Below are positions 22,126 to 33,914 of a stretch of 64,000 nucleotides of DNA, piece after piece. The notes below the pieces were generated by a model that made no database searches, was not told where the DNA came from, and saw only the letters and a program-made list of their open reading frames with translations. Location of the stretch: positions 154,428,492 through 154,492,491 of the forward strand of contig OX638368.1 of assembly GCA_951812925.1 (NCBI GenBank), given 5' to 3'. Within the stretch, counting starts at the first letter, position 1. Each line of letters starts with the position of its first letter. The translations under genes were made by a program, and so were the position numbers. The DNA is from Calliopum simillimum (Eukaryota; Arthropoda; Insecta; Diptera; Lauxaniidae).

Positions 22126-22654
22126 GGGGTCTGCACAAGACATCTTGAAATAAAGTTTATTTTTTTTACTCCTACATTTTACATCGAACTGATGCATTTG
22201 ATCCAAAAATTCAAGATTCAAATCATCATGTACACTGATTTCATTTTGACACTATGTACATTGTATTGTCTTATCAGTGTGAAAAATAAACTTGGTTCTA
22301 AAAAATACATCAGTGAGCTCTATTTTATAAAAACAAATACTTCAGGTCACTGTAAAACGTGCGAGTAGAGAAACCACAATAAAATTTATGAACACTTGCA
22401 GAATTGTTGTAGCATTCATACATTTTCGCGAGAGAGAGAGAGAGCGATAAACTACTCTTATCACACCATTAGCTTTTAGTAGTGTACACTACTACTACAG
22501 TATGCAACTAAAATAACTGAAACAAATCAAACAATACAAATTAGCACAGTATTTGTTCATTTTCTTTCAAATTCTAGTTCTGTCAAATACAAAATATAAC
22601 GGATCTTGAAAAGAAATGTCTTAAAACGCAAACAAGACGTCTTGTGCAGACACC
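22126..22654. repeat. TIR element GGGGTCTGCACAAGAC
   Basis: It starts ggggtctgcacaagacatct and ends agacgtcttgtgcagacacc; TIR of about 22 bp with few mismatches. TA on both sides (22124-22125, 22655-22656). No coding frame. A (GA)n run sits at 22428-22445. Confidence 0.75.
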
Positions 22655-22672
22655 TAGTCAAAATTTTCATTA

Positions 22673-23325
22673 AGGGAACTGATGCTATTGTGGTATATTT
22701 AATGTTTAGGTGGAATTTGAAAGACAACCGTTAGATCAATTTCAACCAAATTTTTTTATGCTGATCATTGAAGTATTGGCTATAAAATATATTTCAATAA
22801 AATGTGTGAAATTTCATTAAAAAAAGTTTTTGAGCAAAATCTGAAAAATGTCTAAAAAGCTGTTTTTAAAAAGTTGGCAGGTAATGTGGTATATATGGTG
22901 GCGCAATATGGTATACATATATACTTATTAATACTTGTAAAGTGGGCTGGTAATGTGGTACATATAAGTAGGGTAATATGGTATACTTAACCATACAAAT
23001 AACCATATAAAATAAGTTCATAATAAATACTTAAGTACTTCTTACTACCTTAATTGAATATAAATTGAACTTCATCAAAAAGAAACGTTTTCTTTACAAA
23101 TTTTTTTTTTGGAAAAAATGCGCAAAATTACATCGACCACACGCGATTTACGTTTCGTTCCACTGACATCGGAAAAATTTTGTATGGTACATGACAGCAA
23201 CACATCCCTGGTTTTTCATGTTTTCTGACAGGATAAAAGCAGTTACGTTCGCAGGTTCTTTCCCAAATCGGAGATATGCGACCATACCACATTGAAAAAC
23301 TTTACCACAATAGCATCAGTTTCCC
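22673..23325. mobile_element. GGGGAACTGATG-family element, copy 2 (internally deleted)
   Basis: It starts AGGGAACTGATGCTATTGTG (first base changed) and ends CACAATAGCATCAGTTTCCC. TA is on both sides (22671-22672 and 23326-23327). At 653 bp it is about 200 bp shorter than the other two copies; it lacks the central ATACCACATTAGC part and the conserved minus-strand frame is shifted. It lies only 18 bp from another TA-flanked element (22126-22654). Confidence 0.75.
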
Positions 23326-23327
23326 TA

Positions 23328-25884
23328 GCCTCTGGGATAGTACAAATTTTGACACAACAATTTCACCTCATATTCTTCAAAAATCCTATTTGGGACGTCA
23401 GTATTTGTATAGGTGAGTGAAATGTTTTCGATTGGCACAGGCCCTATATATGCTTTAATACCTTCTTTTCTCATTTTGGGTGACATGGAACTGGTTTTCT
23501 TCCACTTTTTTTAAATCTTGGAGAGAATTGGTACTCCCGTACTTGATAATAATATTTTTACACTATTGACACTGATTTAGTAGCGCTTGCTTAGCTTTCT
23601 GTACGAAATTTCTTTTATAGTACAGTAATTGTGCACAATTTTCTTGCGCATGACATATTCGATACGGGACAGCGTGACATCTACTATAAGAATACCAAAT
23701 ATTGAAAAAGGAATTGAAACACAACAGTGTTTTTCTTGTTTCAAGTGAATGTCTACTCTGCGAGAAAAATGTATTTCAAAGTGTGCAGTTTCTTTTCGGT
23801 ACAGTCCTTACTACTCGTATGAAACAAGAGATACCGCAATAAAATTTTAATCTTTAAATGATATTATATATAACTTTACACCATTAAGTGCATTTAAGCA
23901 GCTTAGTATCCAAATGAGAAAAGGTCAGATTGCTTTTTTTTTTCTTTAGTGGCAAAAACCAAACATAAGTACATACATTCAGATCACTTTGTATACCTGA
24001 CCACAAAATTCATTTCGTGCCTGCTGTTTTTTTACGTTTGCCAATTGCCAGTTGCTTTTCACTTTGTTTTCTTTCTACTCTTTTCTAAGTAAACGTAATA
24101 ATAACTTAGTAAAATTACAGATTTCCACGTATCGGAATGAGACTCCCCAGTGATAGATATTATATGAAGAATTTAAATAATGTATTACTGCAGGAAATAA
24201 AGGACATTATGTGATTAAGCGGCCATTGTCAACATCAATATTTAAATATTTTTTTTTTTAATTACATGCATAAGTATGTATGTTAATATCTTAAGTAATA
24301 GCTATACCATATGAACAAAAAAGTTAATTGGTAATATTACGTCAATGAAAATAAATTAAGACGAGTTGGGCAAACTTATTAAAATTAACTGAAAATCTTA
24401 GAATTCATCCAATCCCTTTAAGATTTTAAAGTTCATATGCATAAATCCTAGTACAATACAATAATCATCCAAAGGTTATCTTTCTAATTAATTGGATAGA
24501 ACAATAATTTAAATTCACAAAAGGTATTTCAGCACAATGTAAGTAGGTAGATCAAAATAATGCTAATCATAATTTTACATTTGAGCTTTCTACTAAAACA
24601 ATAAATTAAATCTCAGAAATTTTCCATAAAAATGATGCACAATGAATTTGATTTATCGTTAAGCTTGGCATAGAGTTGTGCTAAAATTATAGCAAATCCT
24701 TCAAGACATTGCATTCACCAATACACACTCAAACCCATTTCGAGTAGTCCCAACTGCTAAATATAAAGACAGGCGGCATTCATACATACATACTTATGTA
24801 CATGCTTACTTATACTTTAAGTCGCAATCTCACTTAAGTTGTCTTACCGGCCTTGTTTGGCTTTATTGTTTTTCTTCATCTTTTGCTACTTTACTTTTGA
24901 AGGACTGCTTCATAAATGTATGTATGTATGTGTAACCACATCTAACTGGCAGAACATTGCAGGCAGCATGGCCTAAATAAACTGTTTCTCGCATTCCATC
25001 TATTGTTTGTGCTCCATTATCTTTTGCTTGCCTTTAACTTGAAAAATTACTTCCTTTATATCATCAAATCTTATTTTGGATTGACCCTTTTCTTAGCAGC
25101 ACTTTGTATGCTTTTGAATTTTACTTGCATCAGTGTTGTGCTGTGACTGCGGAGTGATGCCACAGGAAGCTTGTTGATTCAACCAGATAACTTTGCGATT
25201 TGACGTTCAGTTAAAATTGTTGTTTTAACCATGTTGCAGTTCAAAAAACTAAAAAATAAAAGGAAAAATTATAATTAAGTATTTAGAAATATAAAAAAAA
25301 AAAAATGTTGATATTGTATCCTTCACCTTTCGCCATGGTCGCTTGATGCTTTAATTTGTCTTAAGATTACAAAAGTATTCGTTATTATAATTCGATTTCC
25401 TTTTGAATTCATGGTAATAACTTAAATTCAAAACACATTAAAATGGCATCTTGTTAAAAAACTGCTCTACTTTTTCTTCAGCGTTGAAGATAATATGAAA
25501 CGACTTAGAAAATAAATCATGGCCAACATGTATAGAATCATAAATTAGTCACACACAGATGTCAGTCCTTTGCTTTCAAAATGATGATGCCAAATTTTGC
25601 TGGCATCCTACTGATCTCAAGATTTCTCGGGACACTTATTTCATATATTCATTTTATGAGGCGTTGCAGGTGTTGAAAAGTGTATACAATCTATACTATA
25701 CATACATGCATTCTTGTTCAGCGTCACTTCCTGAGCAGATATGGCCATGACCGCTTTTTTTGTCCGACTCTGGAAATAATGTTTGCGGGAAAACGCAACG
25801 TTATTGTTTGGTGTAATTTTTTTACTCTACTATACGGAGATAAAGAAATAGTTCGTAATGCTTTATTCCTTGTAAATATTCACT
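23328..25884. other. Intergenic or intronic stretch, nothing firmly recognised
   Basis: 23330-23680 has slightly lower AT content. On the minus strand broken frames contain EYQFSPRFKKSGRKPVPCHP and SKTFHSPIQILTSQIGFLKN, which could be a decayed transposase, but I cannot assign it. 24700-25250 holds CATACATA-type simple repeats. No splice-supported exon was found. Confidence 0.25.
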
Positions 25885-25960
25885 AGACAAAATAGTGACA
25901 AGTCTCCAATAAAATAATTTTTACCATTTAAGTTATTTCGGAATTTTCGAATAACTTATA

Positions 25961-27348
25961 GTACAATCACTTGGAAGAATAAAACGATGTTACCTGGAAA
26001 GTTTTGCGGGATTTTGCAAGTGAGTTATTTTATAGATTTCGATGTTCTCTTTCAGAATTTCAACTTTGCTACCTCGAGTCGTGTTCGCTCGCGCCGCCAT
26101 ATTGGAAAAATGGCGTCCAAAATCAGTTTTTTACAAATATCTCTTTAACGGTTACATTTAGAGAAAGATATTTGGGCAAAATATTGTAGCTTAAAAAATT
26201 TTCTATAAAAATGGCGTGTCTATTGTTTTCATAGACTTAGAACTCAGGAGATATCCTAATTCAAAATTTGAAAAAAATTAGTAAATTGTGCATGCCGCTT
26301 ATGAGTAGCCACAGTGATGTGTTCAGCTTAAAATTACGATAACTCATGAACGGTAAGTCACACGTCCAAAGTAAAAACATTTATTTATAGGAAATTACTT
26401 CCACTACAAGCTACATATAATTTTTTTCTTCACATAACCTATAGTTCAGGAGATATTTTTTCAACAAACCTGAAATTTAGAAAAAAACCGTTTTTTCAAA
26501 GTAGCTCAAAAAAGGTTCGTTCTAGAAAAAACAAATTTCTTGCATTTTGTAGAACGCTGAATTCCATTTAAGAGTCTCTCCGAACTATTTTTTCGTCCGA
26601 CTAACCGTTCATGAAATATCGCGTCTTGAAAATTATTCAAAATTGAACATTGTACTATACTCCCTACTATGTTCAATTTTGAATGATTTTCAAGTCGCGA
26701 TATCTCATGAATGGTAAGTCTGACGAAAAAACAGTTGAGAGAGACACTTATAGGAAATTTAACGTTCTAGAAAATGCACGAAAAATTTTTTTCTAGGACG
26801 AACCGTTTTGGAGCTATTTTGAAAAAACGGTTTTTTTCTAAATTTCAGGTTTGTTGAAAAAATATCTCCTGAACTATAGGTCATGTGAAGAAAAAAGTGA
26901 TATGTAGCTTGTAGTGGAAGTAATTTCCTATAAATAAATGTTTTTACTTTGGACGTGTGACTTACCTTTCATGAGTTATTGTAATTTTAAGCTGAACACA
27001 TCACTGTGGCTACTCATAAGCTGCATGCACAATTTACTAATTTTTTTCAAATTTTGAATTAGGATATCTCCTGAGTTCTAAGTCTATGAAAACAATAGAC
27101 ACGCCATTTTTATAGAAAATTTTATAAGCTACAATATTTTGCCCCAATATTTTTCTCTAAATGTAACCGTTAAAGAGATATTTGTAAAAAACTGATTTTG
27201 GACGCCATTTTTCCAATATGGCGGCGCGAGCGAACACGACTCGAGGTAGCAAAGTTAAAATTCTGAAAGAGCACACCGAAATCTATAAAATAGCTCACTT
27301 GCAAAAATCCCGTAAAACTTTTCAGGTAAAACTACCAAATGACTGTAC
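25961..27348. repeat. Large foldback element, GTACA(A/G)TCA termini
   Basis: Two arms of about 680 bp are nearly perfect inverted copies, meeting at about 26665 around attcaaaattgaacattgta / tgttcaattttgaat. Termini GTACAATCAC and GACTGTAC, TA on both sides (25959-25960, 27349-27350). Arm landmarks: gctacctcgagtcgtgttcg, cgccgccatattggaaaaat, and their reverse complements in the right arm. No transposase. A transcript through it would form a long hairpin. Confidence 0.88.
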
Positions 27349-27439
27349 TATTAAGAGAATAGTAATTTTTTTGAAAAAATTTAAGTGATATTTGACATAC
27401 TGCAAAGATCATAAAAAAAAGACAGAAAAAAAAAAAAAT

Positions 27440-27556
27440 CGTACGGTATATGATTCGAACCGGGGTCCATCTGTATGATAGATAGAAATATACTATTTTT
27501 ACTTACAATTAAAAACATGTGTGAGGTCCGATACCACTGACCTATATGACGAAGAG
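27440..27556 (-). repeat. tRNA-like (SINE head) module
   Basis: On the minus strand: tataggtcagtggtatcgg (A-box-like, TAGGTCAGTGG) followed about 75 bases on by GGTTCGAATC (B-box). The order and spacing are those of RNA polymerase III internal promoters in tRNA-derived SINEs, with an expanded middle. It is not an intact tRNA: no full acceptor stem and no anticodon arm. Confidence 0.55.
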
Positions 27557-27693
27557 GTTTAAAATTTGTATATTAAGCAAATGTCTGTCCAAACATAATT
27601 ACTTTTACTAGAACTATAAAGTAAGAATGGCTAAATATTTTTTTGATATTTACCTTTCTGTGAAGTTTCAAAAAGAAAAAAAAAAAAAAAAAA

Positions 27694-27802
27694 CTGACCG
27701 CACTAGGATTCGGACCGGTGTCCATCTGTGTGATAAATAGAAATAAATTATTTTAACTTGCACATGTTAGACCTCTACACCAATGACCTATATGATGAAG
27801 AG
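27694..27802 (-). repeat. tRNA-like (SINE head) module, second of a pair
   Basis: Same family as 27440-27556: tataggtcattgg (A-box-like) and GGTCCGAATCC (B-box, one change), ending tagtgcggtcagtttttttt, with a T run that could act as a polymerase III terminator. Confidence 0.55.
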
Positions 27803-27860
27803 GTACAAAACTTGTATATAAAGCAAATGAATTATAAGGTAAAAATGGTTATATAATAGG

Positions 27861-28229
27861 GTGGAGCGAAATTTGTTTTCTGCGATTTTCAAAATGGCTC
27901 ACATGCGAAAAGATGCTCCATAATATTTTTAATAAAAAATGTTATATGGTACTTTAAGATATTTTAAAGTTTTGTACTGCCACAAAGACATTGAAGTTTT
28001 GAAAAAAAAAAAAATATTACGTTGAGTTTATTTGTATGGGATAAAGTCAATAAAAGAGCTTAAATGTGTCCACATTGTGATTTTTATTATAATATTTATA
28101 AATTTTAAACAAATTTGAACTCCTTTTTAGTATTGAAAACAGGCATTGTTCTTCGTGATTCCAGCCTTGTTTTGATGAGACCATCTCTTCTTTCTGAACC
28201 AGATACCGCAGCAGCAGCTTTATGAATTA
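27861..28229. other. Terminus-like repeat end and AT-rich sequence
   Basis: agggtggagcgaaatttgtt at 27865 looks like one terminus of another foldback family (GGGTGGAGCGAAATTT). No matching inverted end was found, so it is noted only. Confidence 0.3.
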
Positions 28230-28324
28230 AGATTTGAGTAAGACCTTTTACGCCCTGGCCCATTTAGAATATGTTTATATTTAAAATCTCAGTGCCAACA
28301 TTTGGAGGTCGATTGAATATTAAT

Positions 28325-28640
28325 AATTTAAAAATACCAAGAAAAAAGGCGCATAAGCTCGGTTTATTCGCAATAAGGAAATGTTCCGATTAAATTTTCT
28401 TATTTTACAACTCTGGACAAATTAACGAACAGGCCTAATCAAAACATTTTAATTTCCAAGACTTCGAGGTAACCATGTATAATATAGGCAATTTAAGCAT
28501 GCCTCGAAAAAAGGGGCTTAAGCCTAATTTATTCGCAAGAAGGAAGAGTCTGGATTTTAATTTTCATATTTTCCAACTCAAGAGAAGTGGACGAACGAAA
28601 CCTCATCAAAAAAACTTCAGTGTTCCAACTTTGAGTTATT
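28325..28640. repeat. Old tandem duplication, about 157-bp period
   Basis: gaaaaaaggcgcataagctc, tttattcgcaataagg, attttcttattttacaactc and cgaacaggcctaatcaaaa recur diverged at 28506-28616 (gaaaaaaggggcttaagcct, tttattcgcaagaagg, attttccaactcaag, cgaacgaaacctcatcaaaa). A short related line (ccgtttagaatatg) also repeats at 28262 and 28766. Class unknown. Confidence 0.5.
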
Positions 28641-29197
28641 CCCTATACTCCCAGGATGGTGTTTAAGGTTTGATTGACTAGTGGCAGTATTAAAACTCAA
28701 AATTTTGAAAAAAATTTATACACCTCTAAAGGGTGATTGACGGAGCACCTTTTCCGCTCTGAGCCGTTTAGAATATGTAAAAATAAAAAATCTCCATGTT
28801 TGAAATTTAGTGGTAATTACTTTAACTTTTTTGTAACCCGAGTGACACCCATTATATTTTTATACCCTACACCTAGCATTTTAAAAATTTTGTTTATGTT
28901 GAAAGTGCCATACTCTATTGTCCAAATCCACCTATCTTTTGCTTAGGGCTTGCGCCAACTCTTCCTGACAACAGTTCGAAATTTGATTGAATTACCTAAA
29001 ATAATGCTTGCAGAATAGAATTTTATAGGCTTTGCTGGTATAGGAGGTGTCAAGCCCATTCTTCCAAATTCATCTAATTTAGTTCACATATATGTTTTGT
29101 ACTGTACTATGGTAGGTGCAAGAAAGATTTTCTTAAATCAGAAAAGCCATTGCCGCCGATCTCGAAATATTTGGGACAATACTTAAACCGATATCTA

Positions 29198-29922
29198 CAC
29201 GGAGGAAAAATAGTACTTGCTACTTTATTTCTCATAAATTTTACCAGAATTTCAAATCAGAATAGTGACAACTTCTCACCGAAGTAAGATTCACCTTACT
29301 GTTTTAAACAACTCAGAGTGTTTGTTTCCTAGTAATTTGTATGGAAAAATTGGCGTGATATTTACCTTACTGTAAAGTTCAAACAACAAAAAAAAAAAAA
29401 AATAAAAATAAAAATTAACTGATCGGCGCTGGGATACGTACCCTGGCCCTTTCGTATGAAAGTCAGATACATATCCTCTGGTCTGCTTACGCATGCGATG
29501 TACAAGCAAACAAAATTTGTATATAAAGAAAATGTCTGTCCAAAAATAGAAATTGTTACTTAAATTATAAAAGTCAAAATGATTCTATATTCTTATGATA
29601 TTTACCTTACTCAAGTGTGGTGACAATTATGACACTCAGTTTTGTGCGTGAAAAAAATAAAGTTATTTCGACTAGAATTATAAATTCAAAATGGTCATAC
29701 ATTTTTTCTGAAAGTATAAATTACTTCACATAAAGTCAAATGTAGGAAATTTGTGGTAAATATTCCTTTTTTATTTAACTACTTTTTTTTGTAAATATGA
29801 CGTTAGGGACCCATCAAATAGTTCTTACGTAAGGTAAATTATGCTTGAAATTTAGTGTTGATTACTTTAATTTTTCGAATAGCCGAGAGGAGTAAAAATT
29901 ATGATGCGTATTTTTCTCCCTG
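29198..29922. repeat. TA-flanked TIR element with a tRNA-like module
   Basis: It starts CACGGAGGAAAAATA and ends TATTTTTCTCCCTG; TA on both sides (29196-29197, 29923-29924). Inside is the body shared with 25885-27850 and 39745-40110 (gatatttaccttactgtaaa, gttcaaac, then an A-run), and a minus-strand tRNA-like module at about 29418-29500 with a degraded B-box (GGTACGTATCC). Confidence 0.6.
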
Positions 29923-29924
29923 TA

Positions 29925-30645
29925 GAGATAATATTACTTACTATGCACAACACTGCCTCTTTGTATCGCTGTGCAAATCATTTGATGAGTCAGTTGGTTT
30001 AGCTGGTAAATTGCAGCGTATCTCTTTTGACCCAGTGTGTGGCTGGTTAGTTGGCTGCATGTTTGAAGAATTGATTGTGTTGGGAATTGTATTAATTACT
30101 CAAATCTTTATGATAGCTTTATGTTTGTTCTACTACAAGTATGTGTATCTAAAAGTTGAATGCTCATAAGTGTTTGTACTCGTATGTGCATAATAAACTT
30201 TAGCTTTTATGATTGTGATAAGAGTTGAGTATTTATCATTTCATTCTAGTTTGTATGCAATGGAATTATGTTTAAAGCTTGAATATAAAAAGGAAGATTA
30301 AAGTAAGATGATTAAAATTGTGCATTGATATATTGCTTATTTTTATTGTATGTATGTGGCATTAATTTTTTAATCTCACAATGGATAGCTACAACAACAA
30401 CAAGTGCATGGAACGTTATTCAAGAGTCTGTAGTTTGTAATCCAGAAGTAAAATTTGAATCACATATTATGGAATACGTAAATACTGTGAAACGAAAAAG
30501 TATAGAATTATAAAATATTCAGGAAACGAAAGTTGTAGCGGATCGGAAAAGTCTACATCACAATTGTACCGACTGTACCGTACAAAACGTTCAGCTTTTC
30601 TTGCTACATCGAGATTCGAATTCTATTTTTAATAAACTTCATTTT
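29925..30645. other. Intergenic or intronic stretch with two short open frames
   Basis: 29926-30169 is less AT-rich; the plus frame reads CKSFDESVGLAGKLQRISFD then a hydrophobic stretch, no domain recognised. A second frame at 30391-30513 is similar in size. Neither has convincing splice signals, so they are not called as genes. Confidence 0.2.
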
Positions 30646-30905
30646 GAAAACGACCATGCGTGACAGGCACATCCTAAGGATGACCGCGATGTAGTTCCTG
30701 TAAGATTTTGGGGTGCGCCTGCTCACGGGTTAGGAATCAGATTGCTACTTGCAAAGACATATCTCTTTCCAACTATGCTATATGGCTGTGAGTTCTTCGC
30801 TTATTGCGACGCAGCTTGAAAAGTTAAACTTAATGTGTTATTTAATAACATAGTAAGATATGTTCTTAGTCTTCAGCGTAGAGATCATGTTTCACTTCAT
30901 GCAAG
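30646..30905 (+). pseudogene. Non-LTR (LOA/jockey-type) reverse transcriptase fragment
   Basis: From 30721 one frame reads AHGLGIRLLLAKTYLFPTML, then YGCEFFAYCDAA, a stop, and KVKLNVLFNNIVRYVLSLQR before RDHVSLHA. In LOA-clade elements the stretch LG.RL.LAK..L.PTLLYG.EVF and K.KLN..FNNI.RYVY follows the reverse transcriptase catalytic box. Upstream (30650-30720) other frames carry the preceding part with frameshifts. A piece of about 85 codons with an internal stop: a dead scrap. Confidence 0.75.
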
Positions 30906-31270
30906 AAAAATATGAAACATAAGTTTTGAAAGCGTCTTTTTCAAAAGTTTTTCGGCTATATCTCGTTAACCGTTTGAGATTTCGCTTTTTTAGTTGCTAC
31001 AAAGTTTTAGCTATAGGTTGAAGGAAAAACAGTGTTCCAGAAATTGACCCAAAACAATTAGGCCTCAAAATCACAAAAATGCCGAAAAATTTTACCATCC
31101 TTTGTATGGCATTGAAAAACCCCTATTTTGTAATGTCTTTTAACTCGTAAAGTAGTAATCCAACCGAAAAATGGTATCAGAATGGCTTGTTGAAAACAAT
31201 TTTGGCTATCAAAAACCATTCACAAAAATTAATTTTACCCTTTGCTGTTTTTTTATGTAGCTTTCAGTAG

Positions 31271-31399
31271 GGTGCCGTGACATAGTCCCCACGGACATAA
31301 TCCCCATTCACGAAAGGGGGATTATGTCTGCCAGTAATTCGGATATAGTCCCCATTTCTAAAATGGGGATTATGTCCGTTGGGATTATGTCCGGTAACC
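31271..31399. mobile_element. 129-bp MITE with 9-bp target duplication and GGGGATTATGTCCG repeats
   Basis: TTTCAGTAG occurs immediately left (31262-31270) and right (31400-31408). Termini GGTGCCGTGACATAG and CATAATCCCA-type inverse ending CCGGTAACC. The inside is two hairpins built from GGGGATTATGTCCG and its complement (five copies in all), e.g. tccccatttctaaaatgggg. A 9-bp duplication suggests a Mutator-like relationship; that is inference. Confidence 0.75.
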
Positions 31400-31409
31400 T
31401 TTCAGTAGA

Positions 31410-33029
31410 CCATAAAACAGTGATTGTTTTGCATTTTAAGCAAGAATAACTCACGATCCTGACGTGATAGAAAAAAACCAATTTCAGATTTGTAATAAGG
31501 AATTCCCATTTCACCAAAAGTGGCTATAAGTACCATGTTTTTGCTGGACGGGACTTAGTGGTGAAAAAATGGAACACCGCAGATCCCTGCCAATATCCAT
31601 TTTCTTGTTACTTGTGGTCCTTTCTATAAGAATCTGAGCTCAGTTTTCGGTAAATGAGTTCAAAATACTTTTTCAGATAACAAAATAAGATATTCGTAGA
31701 TGTGGAGGCACAAAATGGTATCAAGGAGTGCTCGAATGTAATTGACGCGCTCTTAATAGTTCTCCACTTTAGTCTTGACTACAATTTTGTTTTAAAATTT
31801 TGACAAAATATGGAACGGTTTGCTAGCTAGGACTACAAATTTTTTGGCATTGTTCTTGGTCTGCTCATCCCAACAGGTAACCACTTTTTTTCTTAATCAG
31901 AAGAATGAGAACGACATTATATACAAATATCAACGATGATTTAATCACATATTGAAATTGCCACCAGCTCCTTAACTTTTATGACATACGATGCGACAGC
32001 AAAAACTGGTTTGGTGTTGATTTCTACACGTAGCACTTTTTATGCCACAAAAAATCTTTATCAGTACCAATTTACAAATAATTGTGCTGGCTTTTTGTCG
32101 AAAATATCATTTAGAAGCAGCGCACTCTAATGTAAAGTTTAAAAATCCTCAAAAATAAACACTAACAAAATACAAATATACTATTTTTGCCTACATAGAA
32201 AATAGATTTCGAATAGTTTAACATTTATTATCCTGTACTACTACATATACCCCTCCTACAGATTGTCTATGCCTTTAATTCATGCATGAATGATATACTT
32301 CAGTCACTTTAACTGCACTTCATTATTTTAAGATTGAAGCTCGTAAATCAAAGTCATGTTGTGCTGTGTAACCCTTAGTTTTTTTGCTCCATTTCTTTCA
32401 TCTTCATTTTGCTTTATGTTCTCTTATCTCTGCTATTCTGAGACATAATGAACTTGTGATAAATTTGTCATTGATACATTTGTGTTGCGCTTGATAAAGT
32501 TGCTAAAGTTAATGATCTCGTTTTATAAGAGCAAAAAAATAAAACTGTCACCTGAATTGATTTCAAAAGAAACAACATAATAAGTGTGCCAGTTTTTCTA
32601 AACATTACAAGTAATATTCCAAAGCAGAAACAGACATTTTTCCAATAAAAATCTATGAGGTTTCCTAATCTTAACTAATTAATGCCTGCGGTAACTTATT
32701 GCTTGACATTGACGTAGTGGTCTTTTTTTCATGTAACTATTCAAGCAAACTTAAAAAAAGGGTTACTCAATTTTAGTCAAATTATAAATTGACATCTTCA
32801 AGAAATACTCCATTATTTTGCGATCTTTGATTTTTTTTTTTTTGTCTTGTGGTTTCTGTTTTTATTTACTAAGGTTTTCCATATTTAGGCATTGATATGG
32901 GTTGGTATGAATTTATCATCTAACATAAATTTGGCCACTTAATTTTATTTTGCTAACAATCTACTGAATGACAAATAAACCAAAAACCACAATAGCAAAA
33001 GCCACAGTCCCTTCTCCGAAAAACTGTCA
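31410..33029. other. Intergenic or intronic stretch, nothing recognised
   Basis: AT-rich, with no supported exon, transposon end or RNA gene. The minus-strand frame at 31517-31308 only reads through the MITE. Confidence 0.3.
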
Positions 33030-33491
33030 CTATGAGATAACTACAAAATGATACATACGCTCGTTCGTTCGTTCGTTTCCATGGCTATGTAAGTATAATG
33101 ACCTTTGTGTCAGTGACAAACAGTAAATCTCCACACTACCATACGCCAAGATGATGATGACACCACAAATGACTTTTACAAATACAAACACAAAACACAA
33201 ACTTAGAGAGAGAGAGTGCTTCTCAAGGAAACTGTCGTCAGGGAGAGAACCCTTTTTTATGCTGTCACTGCGTTTCTTTTGCAATGGTTGTGTCCTTTCA
33301 ACCGCTTTTTCTTCAGCATCTTCTTTTACTCTTTGGGTTTCAACTTGTGATGTCTGTGGTTTGTAGTAGAGCTGCTGTTTACATAACTTATCGCATTTCA
33401 ATGTTTGTTTCCAAGATGCTTTCCCTATTTGCTTGAGAAATGTGAGCCGAAAAGACGTACATATGTTGAATTGTTGATAGTGATGACCCGG
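33030..33491 (-). CDS. Candidate exon, unknown protein
   Basis: On the minus strand a strong acceptor (CACTTTTTCAATTTTTTTCTAG, AG at 33493-33492) is followed in phase 0 by 153 open codons to a stop at 33032-33030. The first part is hydrophilic and looks coding (SWKQTLKCDKLCKQQLYYKP, then EDAEEKAVERTQPLQKKRSD and GSLPDDSFLEKH). The last third, after an AG-repeat-encoded SLSLSL, is hydrophobic and less convincing; the true exon may end at a donor before it. Base composition is clearly less AT-rich than the surroundings. No domain is recognised. It may be an exon of the same minus-strand gene as 16947-17160, or chance. Confidence 0.3.
   Translation of the reverse strand, partial: PGHHYQQFNICTSFRLTFLKQIGKASWKQTLKCDKLCKQQLYYKPQTSQVETQRVKEDAEEKAVERTQPLQKKRSDSIKKGSLPDDSFLEKHSLSLSLCFVFVFVKVICGVIIILAYGSVEIYCLSLTQRSLYLHSHGNERTNERMYHFVVIS
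33054..33078. repeat. GTTC tetranucleotide repeat
   Basis: cgctcgttcgttcgttcgttt: a short simple repeat. Confidence 0.5.
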
Positions 33492-33914
33492 CTAGAAAAA
33501 AATTGAAAAAGTGACAGGAGTGGCAGCCTATAATATATACATTGTATATTTCCTCTTCCTTAGGGCTTTAGAGGAATGGGATTGACTCTTTAAAGTAACA
33601 CATTGTTGTGTTGTGTTAGGTTATCGACTTGATGAACTTGACAGTTGGTGGTTTATGTTACACAAATTTAACTTAATCTTTGTGAAATTTTACATTTAAG
33701 AGCAAATAGTAATAGCTTTGAATTTAATAGCAGTCTTGGCTTAAGTTCAAAAATTAATTTAGTTTTAATAATATGCAGTCTATATGAACACACTTAAGAA
33801 AAATTATCTAGAGTCTTTAATAATTTTTCTTTGACATAAGGTCTTTTGACGACTTTCGCATAAGCGAGAGCTTTTCGAGTGATGTCCAAAGCATATGCCT
33901 AGTAGGCTCCAGCG

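Larger units (their letters stand above)
25885..27850. repeat. Composite repeat with tRNA-like modules, split by a foldback
   Basis: Left part agtgacaagtctccaataaa to gaattttcgaataactta and right part agtaatttttttgaaaaaat, ttaagtgatatttgac match, in order, an uninterrupted copy at 39745-40110. Between them sits the foldback 25961-27348. The right part carries two tRNA-like modules in minus orientation separated by a near-repeat of the body, so it looks dimeric. Confidence 0.65.

Noticed and set aside
22428..22445. GA repeat as a regulatory (GAGA-type) site
   Set aside because: It sits inside a transposable element with no gene nearby; a simple repeat is enough to explain it.
26090..26120. 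ccgccatattgg as a transcription-factor site
   Set aside because: Lies in the arm of a foldback repeat and is one base short of a CArG box; no reason to call it functional.
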